36,215 nt of DNA from BMS3BBIN04 sp964552465 (lineage in GTDB: Bacteria > Electryoneota > Electryoneia > Electryoneales > Electryoneaceae). The notes under the pieces were generated by a model. That model saw only the letters and a program-made list of their open reading frames with translations. It had not been told where the DNA came from and ran no database searches. This document shows, in pieces, positions 9,828-18,015 of the stretch. Numbering within the stretch: position 1 is the stretch's first letter; every line of letters starts with the position of its first letter. The stretch spans positions 1 through 36,215 of the forward strand of contig CAZKGR010000031.1 of the NCBI GenBank assembly GCA_964552465.1, read 5' to 3'. The position numbers and the translations under genes are program-made.

Positions 9828-9853
9828 GGACGGAACGCTGATTCGTTGCGTCC
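9828..9853 (+). other. hairpin between ligA and efp
   Basis: GGACGGAACG and CGTTGCGTCC pair at nine of ten positions around a 6-base loop. There is no T-run after it, so it is a poor intrinsic terminator. It lies 66 bases before efp and could be a leader structure or a ligA 3' end. No function can be assigned. No convincing promoter was found in the 194-bp gap. Confidence 0.4.
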
Positions 9854-9918
9854 ACCGGGGGGTGAGCTTATCTTCGGGGATCATTCAACATATCATTTAA
9901 CCAGCAATTGGGGATTCC

Positions 9919-10482
9919 ATGGCGTCCACCGCTGATTTCCGTAACGGCATGGTGTTCAAGTTCAAGAATGATCTGTATCAGATCGTCGAATTTCAGCATG
10001 TCAAGCCCGGCAAGGGTGGCGCATTTGTGCGGACAAAGCTGAAAAACGTAGTCACTGGTCGCATTCTGGACAACACGTTCCGTTCGGGTGAAAAGGTAGA
10101 CGAGGTCCGCCTGGAAGCTCGTACGATGCAGTTTTTGTACATGGAGGGTGAGGCGTACGTGTTCATGGACAATGAAACGTATGACCAGGTCAACATGACC
10201 GCCGATAACCTCGGTGACGATGTTATCAAATATTTGAAGGAAGGCATTGACTACAAGGTGTTGTTCAACGAAGGCACACCATTATTGGTCGAAACGCCAA
10301 ACTTCATGGAGCTCGAGATTACGCACACTGAGCCCGGTGACAAGGGTGACCGCGTGAGTGCGGCTACCAAGCCGGCTACGTTGGAAACTGGCGCTGTCGT
10401 GCAGGTGCCACTGTTTGTCAACTCGGGCGAGATTGTCAAGGTGGACACTCGCACCAGTGAGTATCTCGAACGAGTCAAGTAG
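9919..10482 (+). CDS. efp: translation elongation factor P
   Basis: 187 residues, the usual length. EF-P binds between the P and E sites of the ribosome and relieves stalling at polyproline stretches. The N-terminal KOW-like domain carries the loop KPGKGGAF, in which Lys32 matches the lysine that is modified in E. coli (Lys34). Two OB domains follow, and the end has the conserved GEIVKVDTRTSEYLERV. The modifying enzymes (EpmA/EpmB or others) are not in the window, so whether Lys32 is modified cannot be told. It is first in a run with accB (49 bp downstream). The efp-accB-accC order is conserved in many bacteria, which supports an operon here. Confidence 0.97.
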   Translation: MASTADFRNGMVFKFKNDLYQIVEFQHVKPGKGGAFVRTKLKNVVTGRILDNTFRSGEKVDEVRLEARTMQFLYMEGEAYVFMDNETYDQVNMTADNLGDDVIKYLKEGIDYKVLFNEGTPLLVETPNFMELEITHTEPGDKGDRVSAATKPATLETGAVVQVPLFVNSGEIVKVDTRTSEYLERVK

Positions 10483-10531
10483 TTACCTCATTTAGATAGA
10501 TAGACCGCGTCGCGGTGCAACGGAGGGCGGG

Positions 10532-11011
10532 ATGAATTACGCCGATGTTCGAAAGCTTGTCAAACTTGTAGAATCCAGCAAGATTCAAGAGCTGGAAATT
10601 GAAGAAGAAGGCTCGCGCATCCGTGTGAGCAAGGGATATGGTGACGAAGTAGTTGTGCAGGCCGCTCCACAGGCAGTTCAAATGGCCGCCCCGGTTGCCG
10701 CAGCTGCTCCAGCTCCTGCAGCCACTCCAGCCCCTGCTGAAGCGCCTGTTGCAGAACCCGGTAAGAAGTACCACGAGATCAAAAGTCCGATGGTCGGTAC
10801 GTATTACAGTTCCCCAGCTCCGGACGCTGACCCGTTTGCCAAAGTTGGGATGACGGTGAGTGTGGGCCAGACCCTGTGCATCGTGGAAGCGATGAAATTG
10901 ATGAACGAGATCGAATCCGACGTGGCGGGCAAGATCGTATCCATCGACATTGAGAACGCAACTCCAGTTGAATTCGGTCAGGTTCTGGTCAAGATCGACA
11001 CAGCGGGCTGA
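10532..11011 (+). CDS. accB: biotin carboxyl carrier protein of acetyl-CoA carboxylase
   Basis: 159 residues. AccB carries biotin between the biotin carboxylase and carboxyltransferase of acetyl-CoA carboxylase, the first committed step of fatty acid synthesis. The N-terminal ~45 residues are the conserved helical part (VRKLVKLVESSKIQELEIEE), then an Ala/Pro-rich flexible linker (~48-75), then the biotinyl domain with EAMKLMNEI. Biotin should attach to Lys122. The start has a strong purine-rich site (GGAGGGCGGG). accC begins 4 bp after the stop, so translation is probably coupled. The carboxyltransferase genes accA and accD are not in the window. Confidence 0.97.
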   Translation: MNYADVRKLVKLVESSKIQELEIEEEGSRIRVSKGYGDEVVVQAAPQAVQMAAPVAAAAPAPAATPAPAEAPVAEPGKKYHEIKSPMVGTYYSSPAPDADPFAKVGMTVSVGQTLCIVEAMKLMNEIESDVAGKIVSIDIENATPVEFGQVLVKIDTAG

Positions 11012-11015
11012 TATC

Positions 11016-12371
11016 GTGTACAACAAAATTCTGATTGCCAACCGTGGCGAGATCGCGCTGCGGGTGATCCGTGCGTGCCGGGAGCTTGGAATCCCTTCCG
11101 TAGCTGTTTACAGCGAAGCGGACCGCGATTCTTTGCATGTGCGTTTCGCTGATGAAGCTGTGTGCATCGGCCCGCCGCAGGGTACGCTCAGCTACCTGAA
11201 GTACCAGAGCATCCTTGCTGCCGCGGAAATCACCGATGCTGACGCGATTCATCCGGGATATGGTTTTCTCGCGGAGAACGCCGAGTTCGCAGAGATGTGC
11301 CTCGATTCGGGCGTCTCGTGGATTGGTCCTCCCCCTCACTCCATCCGTTCCATGGGCGATAAGTCGAATGCCAAGGATCTGATGACCAAGGCGCGTGTTC
11401 CGGTCACACCGGGTAGTGATGGTCCGGTCGGCAGCCTTGAAGAAACTAAGCGAATCGCCAAAGATATCGGTTTCCCGATCATCCTGAAGGCGAGTGCGGG
11501 CGGTGGTGGACGCGGAATGCGCATGGTCGAAGAGGCCAGCGGAGTTCAAAAGGCGTACGATTCCGCACGTGCGGAAGCCGGATCAGCATTCGGTAACCCT
11601 GAGCTGTATCTCGAGAAATTCATCGTCAACCCTCGACACATTGAAATTCAGTTGATGGGCGATAGCCACGGCAACGTTGTTCATCTGGGCGAACGAGATT
11701 GCTCTATCCAACGACGTCACCAGAAGCTGATCGAGGAAAGCCCAAGTCCGGCGGTGTCACCTGAGCTACGCAAGAAACTCGGTGATGCGGCTGTTATGGG
11801 TGCAGCAGCGGTGAATTACGTTGGTGCTGGAACCATGGAGTTCCTGCTGACTCCGGACCGCGACTTCTATTTCATGGAGATGAACACTCGTATCCAGGTC
11901 GAGCATCCGGTGACGGAGGCAGTTACGGGACGAGATCTCGTTGCCGAACAGATCCGTACTTGTGCAGGCGAGAAACTGCGTTGGAAACAGAAGGACATCC
12001 ATGTTCGCGGGCATTCGATTGAATTCCGAATCAACGCTGAAGATCCATCGCACAATTTCCGTCCGGGTCCGGGTATGATCAGTGACATAAACATACCAGG
12101 TGGACTGGGTGTACGTGTTGACACGCACATTTATTCCGGTTATAGCATTCCCCCGTTCTACGATAGTCTGATTGCGAAATTGATCGTGCATGGTGAAGAT
12201 CGTCCTGAAGCTATCGCACGTGGTCGTCGCACATTGGAAGAGTTTGTTGTTGAGGGTATTCCGACTACGATTCCTTTCCATTTACAGATTCTGGATACGG
12301 ATGAGTTCCAGAGTGGCGATGTTTCAACATCATTCCTTGAAGATTGGATGGCCCGGCTAGACCAGGCCTGA
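11016..12371 (+). CDS. accC: biotin carboxylase subunit of acetyl-CoA carboxylase
   Basis: 451 residues from a GTG at 11016; the reading frame is open further upstream, but that part overlaps accB and does not resemble the family, whereas the GTG gives the standard start (M)YNKILIANRGEIALR. The enzyme carboxylates biotin on AccB using ATP and bicarbonate. Seen: N-terminal Rossmann-like domain, ATP-grasp with the glycine-rich loop SAGGGGRGMR, HIEIQ, the ERDCSIQRRHQK segment and the catalytic FMEMNTRIQVEHPVTE region, then the C-terminal barrel. The ribosome binding site is weak, consistent with coupling to accB only 4 bp upstream. gcvH starts 17 bp after the stop. Confidence 0.96.
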   Translation: MYNKILIANRGEIALRVIRACRELGIPSVAVYSEADRDSLHVRFADEAVCIGPPQGTLSYLKYQSILAAAEITDADAIHPGYGFLAENAEFAEMCLDSGVSWIGPPPHSIRSMGDKSNAKDLMTKARVPVTPGSDGPVGSLEETKRIAKDIGFPIILKASAGGGGRGMRMVEEASGVQKAYDSARAEAGSAFGNPELYLEKFIVNPRHIEIQLMGDSHGNVVHLGERDCSIQRRHQKLIEESPSPAVSPELRKKLGDAAVMGAAAVNYVGAGTMEFLLTPDRDFYFMEMNTRIQVEHPVTEAVTGRDLVAEQIRTCAGEKLRWKQKDIHVRGHSIEFRINAEDPSHNFRPGPGMISDINIPGGLGVRVDTHIYSGYSIPPFYDSLIAKLIVHGEDRPEAIARGRRTLEEFVVEGIPTTIPFHLQILDTDEFQSGDVSTSFLEDWMARLDQA

Positions 12372-12388
12372 CCAGGCGGAGATTTACT

Positions 12389-12769
12389 ATGGCAAACATT
12401 CCGAAAGATATGAAGTACTCGGAAGAGCACGAGTGGGTTCAGGTAAATGGTGACACTGTAACCATCGGCGTAACCGACTTTGCTCAGGAAGAACTCGGGG
12501 ACATTGTCTTCCTCGAACTGCCGGATACAGGTGAGGAATTCAAGCAGGGTGACGCCTTTGGGTCCATTGAGGCAGTGAAAACCGTGGCTGATCTTTACGC
12601 GCCGATTAGTGGAACGGTAGTTGAAGTAAATGAAACCCTTGAGGATGCGCCTGAAACGGTGAATGATTCGCCCTACGGTGATGGTTGGTTGATGAAATTG
12701 AAGCTATCAGACCCGGGTGAACTGGACGCATTGATGGATGCTGAAGCCTACGCTCAGCATATCGAGTAG
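12389..12769 (+). CDS. gcvH: glycine cleavage system H protein
   Basis: 126 residues from the ATG at 12389 (GCGGAG just upstream); an in-frame ATG at 12344 would add 15 non-conserved residues and overlap accC. The H protein carries the aminomethyl group from glycine on a lipoyl arm between the P, T and L proteins. The motif GSIEAVKTVADLYAP places the lipoyl lysine at residue 64. The N-terminal KYSEEHEW and the C-terminal segment DSPYGDGWLMK are typical. It lies between accC (17 bp) and gcvPA (11 bp), an unusual partner for acc genes. The T protein and the lipoyl-attachment enzymes are absent from the window. Confidence 0.97.
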   Translation: MANIPKDMKYSEEHEWVQVNGDTVTIGVTDFAQEELGDIVFLELPDTGEEFKQGDAFGSIEAVKTVADLYAPISGTVVEVNETLEDAPETVNDSPYGDGWLMKLKLSDPGELDALMDAEAYAQHIE

Positions 12770-12780
12770 GAGTAGTATCT

Positions 12781-14127
12781 ATGGCCTATGTGCCACACAC
12801 CCCGGAGCAGCTTGCCGAAATGTACAAGGCGATCAGGGTGGAGAAGTTTGAAGACATAATCCATGCAATTCCGGAAGGTATTCGTCTCGCGAACGGTCTA
12901 CCGCTCCCCGACGGGATGTCCGAACTCGAAGTCTCGCAGTCGTTAAGCGAGATTGGTGCGAAAAATAATTTCGCAGTCAACTCAGTTAGTTTCCTCGGCG
13001 GTGGTGCCTACGATCATTTCATCCCGGCCGGAGTGGATTCGATTACTTCTCGTAGCGAATTCTACACCGCGTATACGCCTTATCAACCAGAAGTTTCGCA
13101 AGGATCGCTTCAGGCGATTTACGAATACCAGTCGGTGATTTGTGACATCACGGGGATGGATGTTTCAAACGCATCAGTCTATGATGGCCCGACAGCAGTT
13201 ACAGAAGCGATGTTATTAGCGATGCGTGCCACGAAGAAACGTACTCAGATAGTTGTTTCCGAAGGACTTCATCCGCACGCAATGAAAATTATGCGCACCT
13301 ATGCGGAAACGGGTGGTTTTGAATTGCACTCTGTACCACTCGGTGAAGATGGACGCACCAACCTCGAATCCTTGAAGCGCACTCTGGGCAACAATTCGGC
13401 TTGTGTCATTTTCCAACAACCTAATTTTTTCGGTGTGTTAGAGAACGCATCGAAGATCGTTGACATGGGCCATGCCGCTGGAGCCAAGGCAATAGCGAAC
13501 GTATATCCGGTCAGTCTTGGTTTGGTACAACCTCCGGGCGAATACGGAGCCGACATATGCGTCGGAGAAGGTCAGTGTCTGGGCAACGCCTTAGGATTTG
13601 GCGGACCGTACCTCGGCATTTTTGCTGTGAAGCAGGACTTGATCCGTCAACTACCGGGCCGTCTCTCAGGTCAAACTGTCGACAGCGATGGTCTGCGTGG
13701 TTTTGTGCTCACCTTACAGACTCGCGAACAGCACATCCGACGTGGGAAGGCAACATCCAATATCTGCACTAATCAGGGTTTGAACGCTTTGGCTGCGCTG
13801 GTACATATCGCATTACTCGGTAAGCAGGGATTTAAAGATGTAGCTAAGCTATGCTATGACAAGGCGCATTACTTGCAAGCCCAGTTGATGGAGAAGACGC
13901 GATTCCGTATGACATACTCTTCCCCGTTCTTCAATGAGTTTGTGTTGACAACTCCGGTTCCAGCAGTGGATGTCATCAATCGTATGGCAGAACAGAACTA
14001 CCTTGCCGGCGTTCGGTTGGATCGTTTCTTCCCTGATGGTGAAAATCAGTTACTCGTCGCGGTGACCGAGAAGCGAACCCGTGAAGAGTTGGATCTTTTT
14101 GTGAAAGCGATGGCCGGGATCGGATAG
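12781..14127 (+). CDS. gcvPA: glycine dehydrogenase (decarboxylating) subunit 1
   Basis: 448 residues, the normal size for the N-terminal half of a split P protein. With GcvPB it decarboxylates glycine and loads the remainder onto lipoyl-GcvH. The sequence begins with the typical YVPHTPEQLAEMYKAI and contains SFLGGGAYDHFIP, YTPYQPEVSQGSLQ, and a C-terminal region with TCTREQHIRRGKA-like spacing (LQTREQHIRRGKATSNICTN). It has the aminotransferase fold but, as expected for this subunit, no PLP lysine; that is in GcvPB at 29490-30944 on the other strand. It ends the efp-acc-gcv run and is followed by a perfect 13-bp-arm palindrome at 14152. Confidence 0.96.
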   Translation: MAYVPHTPEQLAEMYKAIRVEKFEDIIHAIPEGIRLANGLPLPDGMSELEVSQSLSEIGAKNNFAVNSVSFLGGGAYDHFIPAGVDSITSRSEFYTAYTPYQPEVSQGSLQAIYEYQSVICDITGMDVSNASVYDGPTAVTEAMLLAMRATKKRTQIVVSEGLHPHAMKIMRTYAETGGFELHSVPLGEDGRTNLESLKRTLGNNSACVIFQQPNFFGVLENASKIVDMGHAAGAKAIANVYPVSLGLVQPPGEYGADICVGEGQCLGNALGFGGPYLGIFAVKQDLIRQLPGRLSGQTVDSDGLRGFVLTLQTREQHIRRGKATSNICTNQGLNALAALVHIALLGKQGFKDVAKLCYDKAHYLQAQLMEKTRFRMTYSSPFFNEFVLTTPVPAVDVINRMAEQNYLAGVRLDRFFPDGENQLLVAVTEKRTREELDLFVKAMAGIG

Positions 14128-14151
14128 AACAGCTGATATGCGAATTACCGT

Positions 14152-14178
14152 GGGGACACTTACTCAGTAAGTGTCCCC
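14152..14178 (+). repeat. GGGGACAC palindrome, possible terminator of the efp-gcvPA run
   Basis: A perfect palindrome with 13-base arms (GGGGACACTTACT and its complement) around one central base, 24 bp after gcvPA. It is followed by CTTTCGTTTC, a weak T-rich tail, so it may end transcription. Its outer GGGGACAC/GTGTCCCC is shared with 15053-15080 and 27518-27622, so it is also a repeat family member. Confidence 0.8.
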
Positions 14179-14267
14179 CTTTCGTTTCAATGGATTACGC
14201 GCTATTTTCCTAATATGAGAAGCGGGCAGTTCCGTCCAGCAGCGACGGCAACGGGAGGAAACATATC

Positions 14268-15023
14268 ATGCCACCTATCGGAGTCATTGTAGCGGTTGTA
14301 ATCGGCCTTCTCATTCTGGTCAGCGCGATCAAAGTTGTGCGTGAGTACGACCGTCTGGTTGTCTTCCGTCTCGGGCGTTTGTCTGGTGTGAAAGGACCGG
14401 GCATCGTACTCATCATCCCGATCATTGACTCGGTGATTCGCATATCGACCCGGATTCAAGTGTTCGACGTGCAGCCTCAGGATTTGCTGACCAAGGATAA
14501 TGTCAGTGTCCAGGTTAATGCAGTCGTGTATTTCCGCGTAGTTGATCCATCACGTGCGGTAGTCAGCGCTGAAAATTTCTACCAGGCGACGGTACAGATC
14601 GCGCAGACGACACTGCGTGCAACGGTCGGTGAGATATCGCTTCAGACTCTACTCGATGACCTCGCTACTGTGAACGAGCGTTTGCAGGAAATCATTGATG
14701 AGCACACTGATGCGTGGGGCGTAAAGGTATCCACGGTCGAGATCAAGCATGTGGATCTGCCGACGGATATGAAACGTGTGATGGCTGCAGAGGCTGAAGC
14801 AGATCGTGTCCGGCGCGCGAAGATCGTAGCTGCTGATGGTGAGTTCCAAGCCGCTAAAAAGTTGACTGAAGCCGGCCAGCTATTGGCAACCGAGCCTGTT
14901 TCTGTAACCCTGCGTTATCTGCAAACATTGGTTGAGGTCGCTGCGGAGAACAATTCAACAACGTTGTTCCCTGTTCCGTTCGACTTGCTCGAGGCATTCA
15001 AACACCAGTCGAAAAAGGAATAA
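14268..15023 (+). CDS. slipin / stomatin-like SPFH-domain membrane protein
   Basis: 251 residues with GGGAGGA before the start. One N-terminal membrane segment (~4-22) is followed directly by an SPFH/band-7 domain: REYDRLVVFRLGR, GPGIVLIIPIID, the QDLLTKDNVSVQVNAVVYFRV stretch, and the C-terminal helix AEAEADRVRRAKIVAADGE. Slipins form large oligomers that organise membrane microdomains, often with an NfeD-like partner encoded next door; no nfeD gene is present here. The gene is flanked on both sides by GGGGACAC repeats. No enzyme activity is expected. Specific role here unknown. Confidence 0.93.
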   Translation: MPPIGVIVAVVIGLLILVSAIKVVREYDRLVVFRLGRLSGVKGPGIVLIIPIIDSVIRISTRIQVFDVQPQDLLTKDNVSVQVNAVVYFRVVDPSRAVVSAENFYQATVQIAQTTLRATVGEISLQTLLDDLATVNERLQEIIDEHTDAWGVKVSTVEIKHVDLPTDMKRVMAAEAEADRVRRAKIVAADGEFQAAKKLTEAGQLLATEPVSVTLRYLQTLVEVAAENNSTTLFPVPFDLLEAFKHQSKKE

Positions 15024-15052
15024 TCAGTTTGGGGACTAATGGTTTCGATGTA

Positions 15053-15080
15053 GGGGACACTTTAAGAACAAGGTGTCCCC
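15053..15080 (+). repeat. GGGGACAC inverted repeat downstream of the slipin gene
   Basis: GGGGACAC (15053-15060) and GTGTCCCC (15073-15080) with 12 bases between them; a further GGGGAC starts at 15031. The bases GTAG lie at the left edge, overlapping the first G. Same outer arms as 14152-14178 and 27518-27622. May also serve as a weak terminator, followed by TCATTATTTG. Confidence 0.7.
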
Positions 15081-15218
15081 TCATTATTTGCCAAATGTTC
15101 CCTCGTTTTGCAAATACTTTCAATCTGAATTCAGTTGCCCACAGCGTGGATTTGACCTCTTGGCGAAGGGCTTTCGGTGTATTAGCTTTCTGTCCACGTT
15201 GAACAGGATGCTTATCAC

Positions 15219-15782
15219 ATGCATATGTTGGCTCAACTCCTTCTCTCCATGTTTCTGAAGCGCAGCACAGATGCTGGTGAATCCAACAATCTGGGACGTT
15301 CTCCGCTTCTGCGAATGAGGCATCCGATCCGAACGGTGCATCTTCTGCCGGGACGTGTGCGTTTCAACGCACCAATCCTGGTTGGACGATCGGACGAAGC
15401 GGAACAGGTCCGTGGCTCACTGCGACGAATCCAGGGAGTGCAAAGTGTAGAAGTGAATACTCGTACAGGTAGTGTTTTGATCCTGTTTGACAACAACCGT
15501 CTCGAAGCGGAGATTTTATTCGCGGCGTTGATTCGTTTGCTTGGACTGGAGAGGGAACTGAACAAGACGCCGAAATCGTTGCTTCGCAAGGAAGGGTGGG
15601 AAGCGTTACAGTCGCTGAATCGTGCGGTTTACGACACAACGCACGGTTTGATTGATTTGTACTCAGCTGCTGGTATCCTCGCAGGTGCTGCTGCAGTCAA
15701 TCACCTGGTCATACGTCATATCTCGTTACCAGGCGTGGCAGTTTCTGCATGGTTAATGATGAAAGCACGCGGCAATCGTTGA
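15219..15782 (+). CDS. heavy-metal-associated (HMA-like) domain protein
   Basis: 187 residues. The stretch at ~33-105 has the pattern HLLPGRVRF...GVQSVEVNTRTGSVLILFDN, which matches the degenerate HMA_2-type ferredoxin-like fold found in, and next to, some metal-transporting P-type ATPases. It lacks the CxxC copper site of classical HMA domains, so metal binding is not assured. The C-terminal ~45 residues are Ala/Gly-rich and hydrophobic (LIDLYSAAGILAGAAAVNH...) and may enter the membrane. The ATG at 15219 has AGGA ten bases upstream; ATGs at 15225, 15249 and 15318 are possible alternatives. It is followed at 64 bp by a small membrane protein and then a CDF transporter, so a link to metal handling or membrane-protein assembly is plausible but unproven. 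Confidence 0.75.
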   Translation: MHMLAQLLLSMFLKRSTDAGESNNLGRSPLLRMRHPIRTVHLLPGRVRFNAPILVGRSDEAEQVRGSLRRIQGVQSVEVNTRTGSVLILFDNNRLEAEILFAALIRLLGLERELNKTPKSLLRKEGWEALQSLNRAVYDTTHGLIDLYSAAGILAGAAAVNHLVIRHISLPGVAVSAWLMMKARGNR

Positions 15783-15846
15783 TCCAGCCGTCTCCCTCCC
15801 CCATCTTCCCTGAAACAAACATCGCAGTAATGCGAAGAGGTTTTAC

Positions 15847-16146
15847 ATGGCTATCAGTAACGATCATTTGACTGGATTTGTTGTCGGTGTTGGTGCCGCG
15901 GCTGCCGCGTACTACTACTACCGCAAGAACCAGCCGCAGGTGGATGACTTCCTGCGCAAACAGGGTATCGAGTTACCCAGTTTGCAGATGCAACGTGACT
16001 TGACTGACTGGACTATTGATGACTTGGTGCTCGAGAAGGAGCGATTAGAAGATCTGATTGCTGAGCGTGAATTCTCAGGGAACGGTTCGGCGCACGCTCA
16101 TGCAAATCCAGAGCCTTCGTCTAGCGCAGGTTCAGAAACTGAGTGA
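15847..16146 (+). CDS. small single-pass membrane protein, unknown function
   Basis: 99 residues with GAAGAGG upstream of the ATG. Residues ~8-24 form a short Ala-rich membrane segment (GFVVGVGAAAAAYYYY) followed by a positively charged RKNQ, the layout of YtxH-like small proteins. A helical, charged middle (DDLVLEKERLEDLIAERE) and a Ser/His/Ala-rich disordered tail follow. No catalytic motif. It lies 64 bp after the HMA-like gene and 40 bp before the CDF transporter gene on the same strand, so the three are probably co-transcribed. I do not recognise a named family. Confidence 0.75.
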   Translation: MAISNDHLTGFVVGVGAAAAAYYYYRKNQPQVDDFLRKQGIELPSLQMQRDLTDWTIDDLVLEKERLEDLIAEREFSGNGSAHAHANPEPSSSAGSETE

Positions 16147-16186
16147 AATTGGATAGGTGGTCTGACATGTTTGATACGAGCTCAGG

Positions 16187-17107
16187 GTGACCAACCAGTA
16201 CGAACGTGACAGTATTCAGGTCAAGCGTGTCAGTGTCACCGGTGCGATAATCAACTTCAGCCTGGCCGTTGCCAAGGCGGTTGGCGGGATACTTTTTCAC
16301 AGCCATGCGTTAATTGCAGACGCCGTCGATTCGACGAGTGACCTTTTCACGGATGCGGTCACCATTGCCGCTATTCGCTTCAGCCGACGTCCTGTTGACA
16401 CAAATCACCCTTACGGTCACGGACGATTTGAATCCCTGGCCTCACTCGTTGTTGCCGTTGTCCTGTTCTTCGCTGCGTTTCCAATTATTTACCAAGCGAT
16501 ACGCGCCTTGCTCGGTGGACCGTCTGTTGAAGTTGGCTGGCCTGCCGCAGTCATTGCTGGCATATCAGTCATCACCAAAGAGTGGCTCTTTCATTGGACG
16601 CGGAAAGCCGCCCGGAAAACCCACTCCCCTGCTTTGCTTGCAAATGCCTACCATCATCGCAGTGACGCCTTCTCATCCATTACTGTATTACTTGGCGTCC
16701 TGGGAAGTGTGCTCATTCCTGGTGCCTGGTACCTGGATTCAGTTGCCAGTCTTGCAGTGAGCGGATTTATCATCAACATGGGTGTCCGTATCGCGACGCA
16801 GGCGGTCCATGAGCTGACTGATATGGAGCAAAACCCGGATCTGGTGAAAAAGCTCGAACAGCTGTCATTAACGATTCCCGAGGTCAATGATGCGCACCGT
16901 ATCCGAACCCGTCGATATGGTTCCCTGCTCTATGTTGACATGGACATCGAAGTCTCACCGGAAATGACGGTGCATGCTGCTCACGCTGTTGCTCATAGCG
17001 TGAAGGATCTCATCCTTGAAACCTATGATTTCATTGCGGACGCGTTGATCCACATCGAGCCAGAGGGATCACGTCACGAAGGAGAGGGTCCGGTCCGTGG
17101 ACATTAG
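16187..17107 (+). CDS. cation diffusion facilitator (CDF) transporter
   Basis: 306 residues from a GTG at 16187, the first start after an in-frame stop; the ribosome binding site is poor. About six membrane helices are followed by a cytoplasmic C-terminal domain (~215-295). Metal-site residues fit the YiiP pattern: Asp48 and Asp52 (DSTSD) in helix 2 and His156 and Asp160 (HHRSD) in helix 5; HPYGHGRFE is the typical loop between helices 2 and 3. CDF proteins exchange cytoplasmic Zn(II), Fe(II) or similar ions for protons. DxxxD/HxxxD favours zinc or iron over manganese, an inference from family patterns. The last ~12 residues are polar and probably disordered. mazG starts 14 bp downstream. Confidence 0.95.
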   Translation: MTNQYERDSIQVKRVSVTGAIINFSLAVAKAVGGILFHSHALIADAVDSTSDLFTDAVTIAAIRFSRRPVDTNHPYGHGRFESLASLVVAVVLFFAAFPIIYQAIRALLGGPSVEVGWPAAVIAGISVITKEWLFHWTRKAARKTHSPALLANAYHHRSDAFSSITVLLGVLGSVLIPGAWYLDSVASLAVSGFIINMGVRIATQAVHELTDMEQNPDLVKKLEQLSLTIPEVNDAHRIRTRRYGSLLYVDMDIEVSPEMTVHAAHAVAHSVKDLILETYDFIADALIHIEPEGSRHEGEGPVRGH

Positions 17108-17121
17108 TAAAGGAGTTTTCA

Positions 17122-18015
17122 ATGCCGGAAAGCGGCGTAACAGATAACCACTCGACGAATCATCGTCCATTACCAGACCCCTCAGATCTTCCCGCCGATG
17201 TACATGGAGATGGAACAGCAGGCGGTGAGATGGAAGCGCTTGTCGCGGTGATGAAACACTTGCGGGCGAAAGACGGTTGCCCGTGGGATCGTGCTCAGAC
17301 GCACGAGTCCCTGCGCCCATACCTGCTTGAAGAAACCTACGAAGTTCTTTCAGCCATTGACGCTGGGGACATGGACGAGCTTCGTGATGAACTCGGTGAC
17401 TTGCTGTTGCAGCTCGTTTTCCATGCAGAAATAGAAGTAGAAAAGGGAGGATTCACGGCAGCAGACTCGATCCGTGCGATTAGGGAGAAACTGATTCGCC
17501 GTCATCCACATGTTTTTGGTGAACGTAAACTTAATACGCCTGAACAGGTTCGTGATGTTTGGGAAAAGATCAAGCTTGCGGACAAGGGCGAAACGGATAC
17601 CCCGAAAAGCGTGCTTTCCGGTGTGCCGAATGTCCTGCCCGCTTTGACCCGTGCGTTTCGGGTGCAGGAAAAAATGGCGGGGGTTGGTTTTGACTGGCCC
17701 GATGCCTCTGGCGCATTGGAGAAACTATCCGAAGAGATGGAAGAAGTTTCTGAAGCGGTACTGTCCGGTGATCGTGACCATGCCGAAGAAGAACTCGGCG
17801 ACGTGCTGTTCAGCGCTGTTAATGCCGCACGCCTCGCAGGTTTTGCCGCCGAAGATGCATTGCGCCGCAGCACAGATAAGGTGATCAAGCGCTTCCAATC
17901 AATCGAACGACTGACTGCTGAAGATGGCTATGACGTACATGAATTGAATCTTGAACAGCTTGACGCTTATTGGGATAAGGCAAAAGAGATCGAATACCGG
18001 GAGAAGCATTCGTAG
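17122..18015 (+). CDS. mazG: nucleoside triphosphate pyrophosphohydrolase MazG
   Basis: 297 residues with an excellent AAAGGAG site. MazG hydrolyses (d)NTPs to monophosphates and pyrophosphate, clearing non-canonical nucleotides and, in E. coli, affecting ppGpp. There are two MazG repeats: ~38-150 (KDGCPWDRAQTHESL, EETYE, DELGDLLLQLVFHA) and ~175-285 (VGFDWPDASGALEKL, EEMEEVSEA, EELGDVLFSAVN), as in the E. coli enzyme. The acidic Mg-binding ExxE and ExxD residues are present in both. The first ~36 residues are a polar Pro/Asp-rich extension not usual in the family. Its stop codon overlaps the GTG of the next gene (TAGTG), implying translational coupling. Confidence 0.95.
   Translation: MPESGVTDNHSTNHRPLPDPSDLPADVHGDGTAGGEMEALVAVMKHLRAKDGCPWDRAQTHESLRPYLLEETYEVLSAIDAGDMDELRDELGDLLLQLVFHAEIEVEKGGFTAADSIRAIREKLIRRHPHVFGERKLNTPEQVRDVWEKIKLADKGETDTPKSVLSGVPNVLPALTRAFRVQEKMAGVGFDWPDASGALEKLSEEMEEVSEAVLSGDRDHAEEELGDVLFSAVNAARLAGFAAEDALRRSTDKVIKRFQSIERLTAEDGYDVHELNLEQLDAYWDKAKEIEYREKHS

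Noticed and set aside
10475..12281. Minus-strand open frames of 170-190 codons opposite accB and accC
   Set aside because: The plus-strand genes are unmistakable; the reverse frames show no conserved motifs and are expected from codon bias.
12344..12388. Longer GcvH start at 12344
   Set aside because: The 15 extra residues are not conserved, overlap accC, and the ATG at 12389 has the better ribosome binding site.
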